64,000 nt of DNA from RYN-230 sp963760405. GTDB taxonomy: Bacteria; Actinomycetota; Actinomycetes; Streptosporangiales; Streptosporangiaceae. The position numbers and the translations under genes are program-made. Location of the stretch: assembly GCA_963760405.1 (NCBI GenBank), contig CAVXCV010000002.1, positions 124,001 to 188,000 of the forward strand, read 5' to 3'. Shown here in pieces: positions 34,217 to 42,127 of the stretch; the first letter of the stretch is position 1, and each line of letters begins with the position of its first letter. Under the pieces are notes generated by a model. That model had not been told where the DNA came from and searched no databases. It saw only the letters and a list, made by a program, of their open reading frames with translations.

Positions 34217-35776
34217 TCACTGGCCCCGTACGCACTTCTCGTACAGCCCGGCCAGCCTCCCATCGGCGTCGTAGTCACGCTTGAGCGCGGCGTAGGCCGG
34301 CCCGTTGTAGCTCGCCCAGAACTGCTCCTCGGTATAGAACGACGTCGAGTACAGGCCCTTGTGACCGCCGAGGGCGGCGACCTCGTCCTCGATCAGGCGG
34401 TTGTGATAGCCGTCGGACCGGCCCGGGGGCAGCGGCACGGTTCCCCAGAAACCGAAGTTCACGTAGACCTCGCCGGGCGCCAGGGGGTAGAGCGGCCATG
34501 GCTGGTCGCTGCGCAGCCGGAGCGGACACAGCCATACCGGGCTCATTCCCACATTTGCGGCGAAAAAGCGCAGGAACTCGGCGCCGCGGCCGACCGGGAT
34601 CTCCACATCCTGGATCACCGCCTCGCGTGGCGGCAGGCCGCGGTGGGCACTCAGCGTGCCGGACAGCCCGTGCCGCCGGTCGAAGGCGACGAGCTTCCGG
34701 TACACGTCGGACCGGCGGTACCGGCGCGGCCAGAGGGCGCGGATGACCGGCTTCTGCACGCCGAACGGCCGGGAGCACCAGAACCAGTCGGTGTCCCAGC
34801 GCCACAGGTAGTCGCGGATAGTGAGGAAGTCCTCCCGCGGGCCGCGCAGCGACTGGTAGTAAATCTGGCTGCCGGTGTAGTCACTGGTCCAGGGGGCCAC
34901 ATCGCTGTACGCGCCAACGGTGAGGTAGATCTCGTCCAGGCTGAACGCGGTGCCATCCAGGAAATCCGCCCGGTGCCCGTGATAGCTGCCGTCCGCGGCG
35001 ATCTGCGCGACCGCGTCCATGGCCTCCTCCGGGCTGCCGAACCGGAAATGGTGCAGGTGCACGTAGGGGTGCACCGGCTCCAGCTCGATCGTGAGCGACA
35101 GGGCGTAACCCAGGGTCCCGTAGGAATTGGGGAAGCCGCGGAACAGGTCAGCGTGCTCGTTGTCGGCCGTCGCCCGGACTACCCGGCCATCGCCGGTGAG
35201 GATGTCCAGCGCGGTGACTGATTCATGCGGCATCCCGAGGCGCAGCGAGGTGGACTCGATGCCCAGGCCGGTCACGGCCCCGCCAAGGGTGATCGTCTTC
35301 AGCTGGGGCACGACGAACGGCATCAGGCCGTGCCGCAAGGTGGCGTCGGCCAGGTCCTCGTAGGTGGTCATGCCGCCGACCACCGCCGCCCGGGACTCCG
35401 GGTCCACACAGAGCACCCGGCTGAACGCGGACGCGTCCAGGCCTCCCGGGGCAGGCTGGGCCGTGGCTCGCTGGCGGCCGCCGGCCGCCCCGCCGCGCGC
35501 CGTGGCTGTGGCCGGTGCCGGCGCCGGCGCCGGGTCACGGAACCGGAACAGGTTCGAGGTGCGCTTGGCCAGCCTGACCTTGCTGCCCGGGGGGATCGCC
35601 GCATAGCCACGGCGGATCTCGGCCACCGCGGCCTGGTAACGCTGCCGCTGACGAGGCGGCAGATCCGCCCCGGCAGCCTCCTCGGGCGATACGGCCCCGG
35701 CTGATGCCGGACGGGCCGCGGCAGCGGGCAGGGACACGTCAAGATCTTGCACCGGGCGCACGATGGGGTCGGACAC
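34217..35776 (-). CDS. FAD-linked oxidoreductase, TmsA/BfaA-like (10-methylene fatty acid reductase)
   Basis: 519-residue flavoprotein of the DHCR24/FAD-binding-4 class. The N-terminal region has VRLAKRTSNLFRFR, a segment I associate with the TmsA family. The FAD-binding domain carries VVGGMTTYEDLADATLRHGLM, VPQLKTITLGGAVTGLGIES, SYGTLGYALSLTIEL. The C-terminal domain includes WFWCSRPFGVQKPVIR and VYVNFGFWG. About 35 Pro/Ala/Gly-rich residues are inserted around the FAD-domain entry. GTG 35776 follows GGAGGACGGA. The methyltransferase starts nine bases after its stop, supporting a two-gene operon for 10-methyl fatty acids. Assignment rests on family resemblance plus the pairing. Confidence 0.83.
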   Translation of the reverse strand: MSDPIVRPVQDLDVSLPAAAARPASAGAVSPEEAAGADLPPRQRQRYQAAVAEIRRGYAAIPPGSKVRLAKRTSNLFRFRDPAPAPAPATATARGGAAGGRQRATAQPAPGGLDASAFSRVLCVDPESRAAVVGGMTTYEDLADATLRHGLMPFVVPQLKTITLGGAVTGLGIESTSLRLGMPHESVTALDILTGDGRVVRATADNEHADLFRGFPNSYGTLGYALSLTIELEPVHPYVHLHHFRFGSPEEAMDAVAQIAADGSYHGHRADFLDGTAFSLDEIYLTVGAYSDVAPWTSDYTGSQIYYQSLRGPREDFLTIRDYLWRWDTDWFWCSRPFGVQKPVIRALWPRRYRRSDVYRKLVAFDRRHGLSGTLSAHRGLPPREAVIQDVEIPVGRGAEFLRFFAANVGMSPVWLCPLRLRSDQPWPLYPLAPGEVYVNFGFWGTVPLPPGRSDGYHNRLIEDEVAALGGHKGLYSTSFYTEEQFWASYNGPAYAALKRDYDADGRLAGLYEKCVRGQ

Positions 35777-36043
35777 TCCGTCCTCCTTCGGTCGGGCCGG
35801 CCGTCCCGGCTGTCTTCTCGGCTGCTCCGGGCTGCCCGGCTGCGCAAGGCAGCTGAACACCCGGGCCGGCGTCCGCCTGGCTCGCGTCCGCTGTGCCTGC
35901 GTCCGCCTGAGTCCAAGCCGACCTGGACAAACGGCAGGAAGTTTACCTGCAGTAGGTTTCCCGTCATACCCCCGGCCAGCCGTACCCTGCCGCCGGCCCG
36001 TCTCGCCCAGCGGGCCGGGGGCGGCTGGACCTGGGCGGGGTTG

Positions 36044-37195
36044 TCACCGGCCGCGCCGTTTTCTCCCCGGCTTGCGGCGGGCGCGGGGCGGTGGCTGGCC
36101 GGCTCGCGGCGGCCTGGCCTCAGCCCGGGCGTAACTGGCCGCGACCTCCTCTGGGGTCATCGGGAGCTGTGCGGCTGACGGCGGCACTCCCGCGTCGATG
36201 ACGTCGCGCAGCAGGAGCGCCATGGAATACCCGGGGTCGGTCTCCAGTGCGCGGTCGATGGCGATGTTGGCGAGCGCTCCCTCACCGCACTGCCAGGCCG
36301 TGAACGCCAGCAACGACGCGGGTGCAGGCAGGTAATCCGGCCGGACCCGGCGGACCAGGTCAGTCCACAGCCGCAGGTGCGGCGCGCGGTGCCCGGGATC
36401 CATCCGGGACCAGGCGTCATCCCGGACCGGCAGCTGGGTGAGGAGCACGGACAGCCAGGCCAGCGGATCGTCGGTCAGCTGGCCACCAGCCCGGTAGGTC
36501 TGGATGGCCTCCCGCACCGCTTGCCGCCCGGCGTCAGCCAGTAGCCGGGCCGGCCACGGGCGGCCCGGCCCGGCGGCCTGCGCGATCAGGCCCGCCGCCC
36601 GGTCCTCGGCTCGCCCGGTCGCCCGCTCCATGGCGGTCGCGGCCGGCCCGGTGACTGAGGCCAGCGTGCTGGCCAGCGCCGCCCGGTCCGGGTAGGCCGC
36701 TAACCCGGCCAGGGCCATGGCGGCCGCCGCCGGGCTGGCCGACGAGTCGAACCGGACGCCCTCCACCGGGCAGCATTCCGGGTCGCCGCAGAGGTAGGAC
36801 CAGTAGCGGCCATCGTCCACCCGGATGAGCTCGTGCAGTCGCAGCGATGTCCGCCGCAGCGCGCTGGTCAGGACATCCGCCACTGGAGTGACCAGGTGAC
36901 CCGGTCCGTAGCCGATGCCGATCACGGTGCTCAGCTGGCGGTGCTCGAGCACGGCCACGGCGTGCTGCACGATCTCCGCCGCCTGGACCGGGTCTGGCGG
37001 GTCCGGGAGGTCGTACCTGAAGGCCAGCTCGATGCGGTCCCGGGGCTCACCGGCGCCGACCACGACGAGGCTCCGCTGAGGGTGGAAACCGAGCAGATGC
37101 GGGACGATGGACAGCACGTCAGCGGGCGAGCTGACGCGAACCCGGGGTGGTCGGGAGAACTGCCCGGGGCCGTCTGCGGCGGGGATGGTATTCAT
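36044..37195 (-). CDS. DUF4192 domain-containing protein
   Basis: 383-residue member of the actinobacterial DUF4192 family, function unknown. The N-terminal diagnostic stretch is SSPADVLSIVPHLLGFHPQRSLVVVG, followed by FRYDLPDPPD and the segment RYWSYLCGDPECCPVEG. A helical, TPR-like C-terminal half (LLAFTAWQCGEGALANIAID, ALETDPGYSMALLLRDVIDAG) ends in a strongly basic tail KPGRKRRGR. There is no signal peptide. ATG 37195 is chosen because it begins the conserved part; the open frame continues upstream to 37429 without conserved sequence. Confidence 0.88.
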   Translation of the reverse strand: MNTIPAADGPGQFSRPPRVRVSSPADVLSIVPHLLGFHPQRSLVVVGAGEPRDRIELAFRYDLPDPPDPVQAAEIVQHAVAVLEHRQLSTVIGIGYGPGHLVTPVADVLTSALRRTSLRLHELIRVDDGRYWSYLCGDPECCPVEGVRFDSSASPAAAAMALAGLAAYPDRAALASTLASVTGPAATAMERATGRAEDRAAGLIAQAAGPGRPWPARLLADAGRQAVREAIQTYRAGGQLTDDPLAWLSVLLTQLPVRDDAWSRMDPGHRAPHLRLWTDLVRRVRPDYLPAPASLLAFTAWQCGEGALANIAIDRALETDPGYSMALLLRDVIDAGVPPSAAQLPMTPEEVAASYARAEARPPRAGQPPPRARRKPGRKRRGR

Positions 37196-37477
37196 GCCAT
37201 CCAGGCTGGAGCCGGATGGGAGCGGCAGCCAGCACAGAATTACGTTCTGGGGATAACCACGCACAATGCGTCGCCGCATCCACAGGCAGCGGAGTGGCCT
37301 TGACAAATTCCCAGGCAACTGGGATACGCGCTGGCGGCCGCAACAGATCTGCATAGATTCCCTGATTCGGGGCACTGTGCCGGCTGGAATGCCACCATAT
37401 GCGGATAGCCCGAACGCCTGCGATCGCATGCATGCTGTCGCGTCCGGCGGTCAGCGGAACTTGTACCGGAGGTAGCA

Positions 37478-37674
37478 GTGCGCCTAGGGACGCTCGTACT
37501 CGTGATATGGCTGGCTATCGGCGCCGTCGCGGCCGGCCAGCGCGGTTATTACAGCGGCACGATTTCGAGCTGCACCAAGGCCAGCACGATCGTAGTGACG
37601 ATCCTGGCCGGCCGCTCAACTACATCGGCGTCAACCCGAAGGTCAACTGCGCCGTCCCCAAGCCGAGCAGCTGA
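37478..37674 (+). pseudogene. Small single-span membrane protein, frameshifted
   Basis: Short actinobacterial protein of unknown function. GTG 37478 has an ideal GGAGGTAGC ribosome-binding site. It encodes a transmembrane helix (LGTLVLVIWLAIGAVAAGQ), then RGYYSGTISSCTKASTIVVT. The expected ending PLNYIGVNPKVNCAVPKPSS is intact in another frame, and adding one C at the CC of 37612-37613 joins them into about 65 residues. Such proteins typically read AGPLNYxGVNPK, which is exactly the join. It lies divergent from the DUF4192 gene. Recent mutation or base-calling error are both possible. Confidence 0.75.
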
Positions 37675-37724
37675 CCCCGCGGCCGGGGCGCCGGGGCCTG
37701 GGGGGCGCCCGGCTCGGCGCCCCG

Positions 37725-38996
37725 CTAGCGGCTGGCCGGAAAGTACTTGTCCAGGAACGTGTTGCGGAACTTGCCGGCCGGGTCGTAGCGCTGCAGCAGC
37801 GCCTGGAAGTCCGCTGACCGCGGGTAGAGCGCGCGGACCGTGTGCGGGGGCGTGCTGAACAGCTTCGCCCAGTGCGGCCGGGCGCCCAGCGGAGCGAGCC
37901 GCTCCTCCATCGCGGCAAGCACAGGGGCGACGGCGTGAGCGTCCTTGATCCAGGTGAAGTGCAGGGCCACGGTGTCCCGATGGAAGCTCGGGCTCAGCCA
38001 CAGATCGTCCGGAGCGACGGTGCGTATCTCAGCGATCTGCAGGACGGGCTCCAGCAGGCTGCTGAGGCCGGCCAGCGCGTCGAAAGCGCCCGGCGCCAGC
38101 TGGCGCGGCAGCAGGTACTCGGACTGGAGTTCCTGGCCAGCGCTCGGCGTGAACTCCGGCCGGAAATGCGGCAGCCGTTCGTGCCAGGCCCCGGGCACTC
38201 CCAGCTGCTGAGTAGCGTGCTCAGGCGGCTGACCCGAAATGGGATGCAGCTGGCGCTCGGCCAATGTCGCGCCCATCCAGCGCGGCGCAGGGCGCCATTC
38301 CGTGCCCTCGGTGGCCCGCTGCTTGAGCCATAGCTGACGGTGCTGGCCGCCCTGCCAGTCGGTGAACACGCTGACGCTGTAGGCGCTGCCGAAAATCTCA
38401 TCGAAATGGCTGCTCAGCATGGCTGCGGGGAGATCCTGGTAAACGTACTGGCGGACCTCGAACGCGGGGACGACATCCAGGGTCAGCCGGGTGACGACGC
38501 CGAGCGCACCCAGGCTGACCACGCCGCCGCGGAACTGCGCGCCGTCGGCGTCCCGGCGCAGGGCCACCACATCGCCAGTCGCAGCGATCAGCTCTATGGC
38601 GGACACCCCGGTCGCGAGGTTGCCGTTGGCGTCCCCGGAGCCATGGGTGGCGGTGACGCAGGCCCCGGCTACCGTCAGGTGCGGCAGCGAGGCCAGGCTC
38701 GGCAGCGCGTAGCCCTGCGCATGCAATCGCGGGGCCAGCTCGCCGTATCGCATCCCGGCCCCGACCGTGACTGCGGCGCGGCCCGGGTCCAGTTCGAAGG
38801 TGGGTGGCAGGCCGGCCAGCGAGATGAGCACACCGGAGGTGTCCGCGATGCGGTTGAACGAGTGCCCGGCGCCCAGCACGCGCACCCGGTCGCTGGCCGC
38901 GACCAGGTCCTGGAGCTCACCGAGGCTGGCCGGCTCGGCGAGCCGGTGGGCGGCAAAGACCACGTTGCCCGCCCAGTTGGTCACTCGCGGAGGCAT
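37725..38996 (-). CDS. Alditol oxidase (FAD-dependent, AldO-like)
   Basis: 423-residue flavoprotein closely following the Streptomyces AldO pattern; AldO oxidises sugar alcohols such as xylitol and sorbitol to aldoses, releasing H2O2. The opening is TNWAGNVVFAAHRLAEPASL, then VLGAGHSFNRIADTSGVLISL, whose His corresponds to the covalent FAD ligand. Further hallmarks are ASLPHLTVAGACVTATHGSG, VSLGALGVVTRLTLDV, YSVSVFTDW, PGAWHERLPHFRPEFTPS, LQSEYLLPRQ, EIRTVAPDDLWLSP (active-site Glu/Arg region) and RPHWAKLFS. No signal peptide is seen. It may process polyols brought in by one of the two CUT2 systems, but it is not adjacent to either. Confidence 0.9.
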   Translation of the reverse strand: MPPRVTNWAGNVVFAAHRLAEPASLGELQDLVAASDRVRVLGAGHSFNRIADTSGVLISLAGLPPTFELDPGRAAVTVGAGMRYGELAPRLHAQGYALPSLASLPHLTVAGACVTATHGSGDANGNLATGVSAIELIAATGDVVALRRDADGAQFRGGVVSLGALGVVTRLTLDVVPAFEVRQYVYQDLPAAMLSSHFDEIFGSAYSVSVFTDWQGGQHRQLWLKQRATEGTEWRPAPRWMGATLAERQLHPISGQPPEHATQQLGVPGAWHERLPHFRPEFTPSAGQELQSEYLLPRQLAPGAFDALAGLSSLLEPVLQIAEIRTVAPDDLWLSPSFHRDTVALHFTWIKDAHAVAPVLAAMEERLAPLGARPHWAKLFSTPPHTVRALYPRSADFQALLQRYDPAGKFRNTFLDKYFPASR

Positions 38997-39278
38997 GAAC
39001 CATCAGCCCGCTGAGACATATTGCTGCCCACCGGCAACAGTATCCATCCTGGCTATACCAGCGGCAAGGCCGGCTTGCCCGGAGATGGCGGCCGCCGCTA
39101 GGTTTGCCCTCCGCTAATCGGCGGGCTCAAGCCCAATCCCACGGGCTCACCCGCAGCCATAATCATCCCATTTCGCTCCCGTTCCCGGAAGAGCAATGTG
39201 ACCTGGCTGGGCGACGCCAAGGGCGGTAAAGTCAGTAGCTGGAGGCCATCGGCGCGACCGCCAGAAAGGACGGGTCCT

Positions 39279-39925
39279 ATGGGGGGAATATGCCCGCGTT
39301 GCCATGCGCCACTCGCTGGCGAGGCGTTCTGCGGCAACTGCGGGCAGCCGAACGCTGCCACCCGGACAGGACATCGTCGCCGCCCGGCCGGTATTGTGCC
39401 GGAGGCCAGGCCAGCCTCGGATATGTGGGTGGCCAGTCACCGCGATCCCGTGCTGGACGAGGTTCCAGCGGGGCGCCCGCCCACTACCGGGGACTCCAGC
39501 TGACCTATGACAAGGTTCCTGAGGCTTCCTTTGACCCAATTGGCAATCCACGTCTGCTCCGCCAGTTCGTCAGGCACGCCTTGCTGTACCTGCTGGTCTA
39601 TTCAAGCGCTGCCCTGATATTCGGGATCGCGCTACTGATCGTTGGCACCGGCATCGGCTTCAGGACGGCAATAACCGTGTGGTGGATTGGTGCGGCGGCT
39701 ACCGGTTTCCTGTTTCTCTGCCTGTTCTGGCTGATTCCAGTGCCCGCCCAGCGGCGCGGCAACGACCTCTATGTCACGCTGCGCTACGACTACGCCCGGG
39801 CCATGCGGGAGGCGATACACAGCGCCACCCAGGAAGGTGTCGGCGTGGCCATCGGCCAGGAACGCCCGCAGGGCCAGGGCATCGGCAGTGAGCTGCAGGT
39901 TGCTGTCGCCGATATCGACGGGTAG
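39279..39925 (+). pseudogene. Zinc-ribbon membrane protein, frameshifted
   Basis: The first frame (ATG 39279, AAAGGA eight bases upstream) gives a zinc ribbon CPRC-N-CGNC followed by a hydrophilic linker ending DEVPAGR, then stops at 39503. A second frame continues the protein: APAHYRGLQLTYDKVPEASF, a two-helix membrane region (LLYLLVYSSAALIFGIALLI and WWIGAAATGFLFLCLFWLI) and a soluble C-terminus with NDLYVTLRYDYARAMREAIHS. Restoring one G in the GGGG run at 39470-39473 joins them into about 215 residues. Function unknown. A second zinc-ribbon membrane protein is encoded convergently just downstream. Confidence 0.72.
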
Positions 39926-39996
39926 CCCGGCCACGCCTGCCGGGCCGGGCCGGCCCGGCGCGATCAGCGGGCCAGGCGTTGCGGCGCAGTAGCCAC

Positions 39997-41856
39997 CTAG
40001 CAGGCCTGATCAGCTGCCTGGGCGCTGACGAAAACGAACTTGCCGCCCTGCCTGGCCAGGTTGAAGACGAGACTCCATCTCGTGCACGCCGTACCAGTCG
40101 CGCTGTCCGCGGGCCGCTGATGGCTGATGAAGGTGACTGCTGCGGCAACGGTGCCCGCTCCGGTCCTGGAGATGCTGTGCAGTACGGCGCCGGAGTCAGT
40201 CGTGGATGCGTAGCCGCCGAAGAAATTGCCTGCTGTCTCTTTCGCCTGCAGAGCCGGGTCGAGCAGGGAGCGGTACTGCTGATAGTTACGGCTGTTGATC
40301 GCAGTGAAGTAATCGGTCAAGAAGGTTTCGACGCCGTGGGCGCTAGGGTGCTGGGCCGCAGCGGGGGCCACAGTGACCACGTTCCGGCCGGCCACGGGCG
40401 GCGATGCCGCGGCTGAGCTCCGCGCCGCGGACGGGGAAGCTGATCCGCTGGCCGAGTGCGCCGCCGTGGCTCCCGTGGTGGCCTGCCCCGGCGCGGTAGT
40501 AGCCCCCGCGGCCCGTCCGGGCGCTGTATCGTCCGGGTAATTGCGATGGTGCAGGTAGACCGAGCCGACGCCGACGACCGTGAGCAGGCTCAGCAGCGCC
40601 AGAGCCCAGGCCAGCCGCCTGCCCCAGCGGCGCGGCGGCGGGCCATAGGACCCAGCGTCATCGTCGGCCGCGCCGCCGAAGGCCGTCTCATCGAAGGATT
40701 CCGGTGGCCGGGCCGGCCCGGCTGGCCGAACCGACCGGGGGATCCAGAATGGCAGTTCTGCTAGGTCCGGCGGATCCGCTGGACCACCCGGTTCCGCCGG
40801 CCTTCCCGGTTCCGCCGGCCTTCCCGGTTCCGCCGGCCTTCCCGGTTCCGCCGACCTACCCGGTTCCGCCGGCCTTCCCGGTTCCGCCGGCCTTCCCGGT
40901 TCCGCCGGCCTACCCGGTTCCGCTGGCCTTCCCGGTTCCGCCGACCTACCCGGTTCCGCTGGCCTTCCCGGTTCCGCGGTCCGGAAAGATCGCGTTGGCC
41001 CAGGTGGCGCCGACCAGAACGCGGGAGCCGGCCCGCTCGGCCGGGACGGCTCCGCTGGCCCGGACGGCCCCACTGGCCCGGACGGCCCCGGCCAGACATG
41101 CTCCGCTGGCGATGCTGGCTCGGCCGGCTGGGCTGGCTCCGCCAGCCATGTGGGCCCCGCCGGTTGTGCTGGGGCCGCGGTCCAGTCCGGGCCGTCCGGT
41201 TCTCCTGGTGCCTTTACCTCAGCTGGCGCGGCCGCCCAGAATGACCCAGCATTCTCAAATGGCTCTCCGGAATCTGCCGCATTAAATGTTTCTACGGAAC
41301 CAAGTGCCCCTGTTTCATCGGCCGGCTCAGCCGGATCAGTGACCTCAGCCGGATCAGTGATCTCAGCCGGATCGGTGACCTCAGCCGGATCAACTACCCC
41401 AGCCGCACCGGCCAGCCCTGCCGAACGGCCCAGCCCTGCCAGGCCGGCTGATTCTGCTGGCGTTATTGGCTCTGCCGCGCTTACCGGCTCCGCTGAACCA
41501 AACGGCCGGGGCGGCCCAAATGGCGAAGGCAAAGTGCCGCCACCCGTGCTGGGTACCCCCTCCGCGCCCCGGGCCTGAGCCGCCGCCGGGCTATCTGGCC
41601 AGGCTGCGGGCCCACCCGGATCTTCCGGCCAGTCGGAGAACGTGGCCGGGGCGTCTGGCCAGGCCGGCCACTCCGGCGCAGCCGCCAGATAGCTACCCGC
41701 CAGATTGTCCGGCCGGGCACCGGCGGGCGGACTGGGCACGGGCGAACCGCTGCTCGCGGCGTGACCGCTCATTGCGTCGGGAAACGGGTTACCACATCCG
41801 GTGCAGTACCGCACTGAGCCGGCTCTCGCCTGCCCGCACGCCGTGCAGAAATTCAT
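39997..41856 (-). CDS. Zinc-ribbon, repeat-rich, single-span membrane protein
   Basis: 619-residue protein with four parts. A zinc ribbon (CTAC and CTGC pairs) occupies residues 1-25. A very long Pro/Ala/Glu/Gly-rich disordered region of about 370 residues follows; it contains four TDPAE(V/I) units and eleven EPGRPA-type units. One transmembrane helix (RLAWALALLSLLTVVGVGSV) comes next. The extracytoplasmic C-terminal domain of about 150 residues opens with a Thr/Ala/Ser linker and has VETFLTDYFTAINSRNYQQY, resembling an NTF2-like or SnoaL-like fold. With the ribbon inside and the sensor-like domain outside, a signal-relay role is possible but unproven. The repeats produce strong antisense ORFs. 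Confidence 0.8.
   Translation of the reverse strand: MNFCTACGQARAGSVRYCTGCGNPFPDAMSGHAASSGSPVPSPPAGARPDNLAGSYLAAAPEWPAWPDAPATFSDWPEDPGGPAAWPDSPAAAQARGAEGVPSTGGGTLPSPFGPPRPFGSAEPVSAAEPITPAESAGLAGLGRSAGLAGAAGVVDPAEVTDPAEITDPAEVTDPAEPADETGALGSVETFNAADSGEPFENAGSFWAAAPAEVKAPGEPDGPDWTAAPAQPAGPTWLAEPAQPAEPASPAEHVWPGPSGPVGPSGPAEPSRPSGPAPAFWSAPPGPTRSFRTAEPGRPAEPGRSAEPGRPAEPGRPAEPGRPAEPGRPAEPGRSAEPGRPAEPGRPAEPGRPAEPGGPADPPDLAELPFWIPRSVRPAGPARPPESFDETAFGGAADDDAGSYGPPPRRWGRRLAWALALLSLLTVVGVGSVYLHHRNYPDDTAPGRAAGATTAPGQATTGATAAHSASGSASPSAARSSAAASPPVAGRNVVTVAPAAAQHPSAHGVETFLTDYFTAINSRNYQQYRSLLDPALQAKETAGNFFGGYASTTDSGAVLHSISRTGAGTVAAAVTFISHQRPADSATGTACTRWSLVFNLARQGGKFVFVSAQAADQAC
40777..40974 (-). repeat. 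Eleven tandem 18-bp units encoding EPGRPA
   Basis: Eleven contiguous 18-base units inside the zinc-ribbon gene encode EPGRPA, with variants EPGRSA (twice) and EPGGPA (once). The unit length is a multiple of three, so copy-number change alters length but not frame. Confidence 0.93.
41326..41394 (-). repeat. 18-bp tandem repeat encoding TDPAEV
   Basis: Three full and one partial 18-base units (plus-strand CTCAGCCGGATCAGTGAC) encode TDPAE followed by V or I, within the same disordered region. It is unrelated in sequence to the EPGRPA array but has the same period. Confidence 0.85.
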
Positions 41857-42127
41857 GATCCCCCTAACGCCGGCATTCTATTGTGCCCATAACGGATTAT
41901 CAGGCACAACTTAGCGCGCCCAAAACTACCTTTTGGGTGTCAACGGCTACATATCCTGGCATGAACCGCCAATTTATCCGCGGACAGCCTGGGCCGGCCT
42001 GGGCTGCGTCAGCGGTGCCTCGCTTGATCACCGCCGTGCGCCGCGGCTTAAGGTGGCAGGACGCTGCGGGCCTGGCACATCCGGCCCGTCATGGCGGCCT
42101 GATACTGCTCGCCGATCTGGAGGTACA

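Noticed and set aside
40777..40974. CRISPR-like array
   Set aside because: Units are contiguous 18-bp coding repeats with no unique spacers. The arrays at 6415, 44971, 55468 and 59441 fail for the same reason.
40704..41285. Plus-strand ORF of Pro/Val repeats (PVPPAFPVPPAF)
   Set aside because: Antisense of the EPGRPA array in the zinc-ribbon gene; the repeat alone keeps the frame open.
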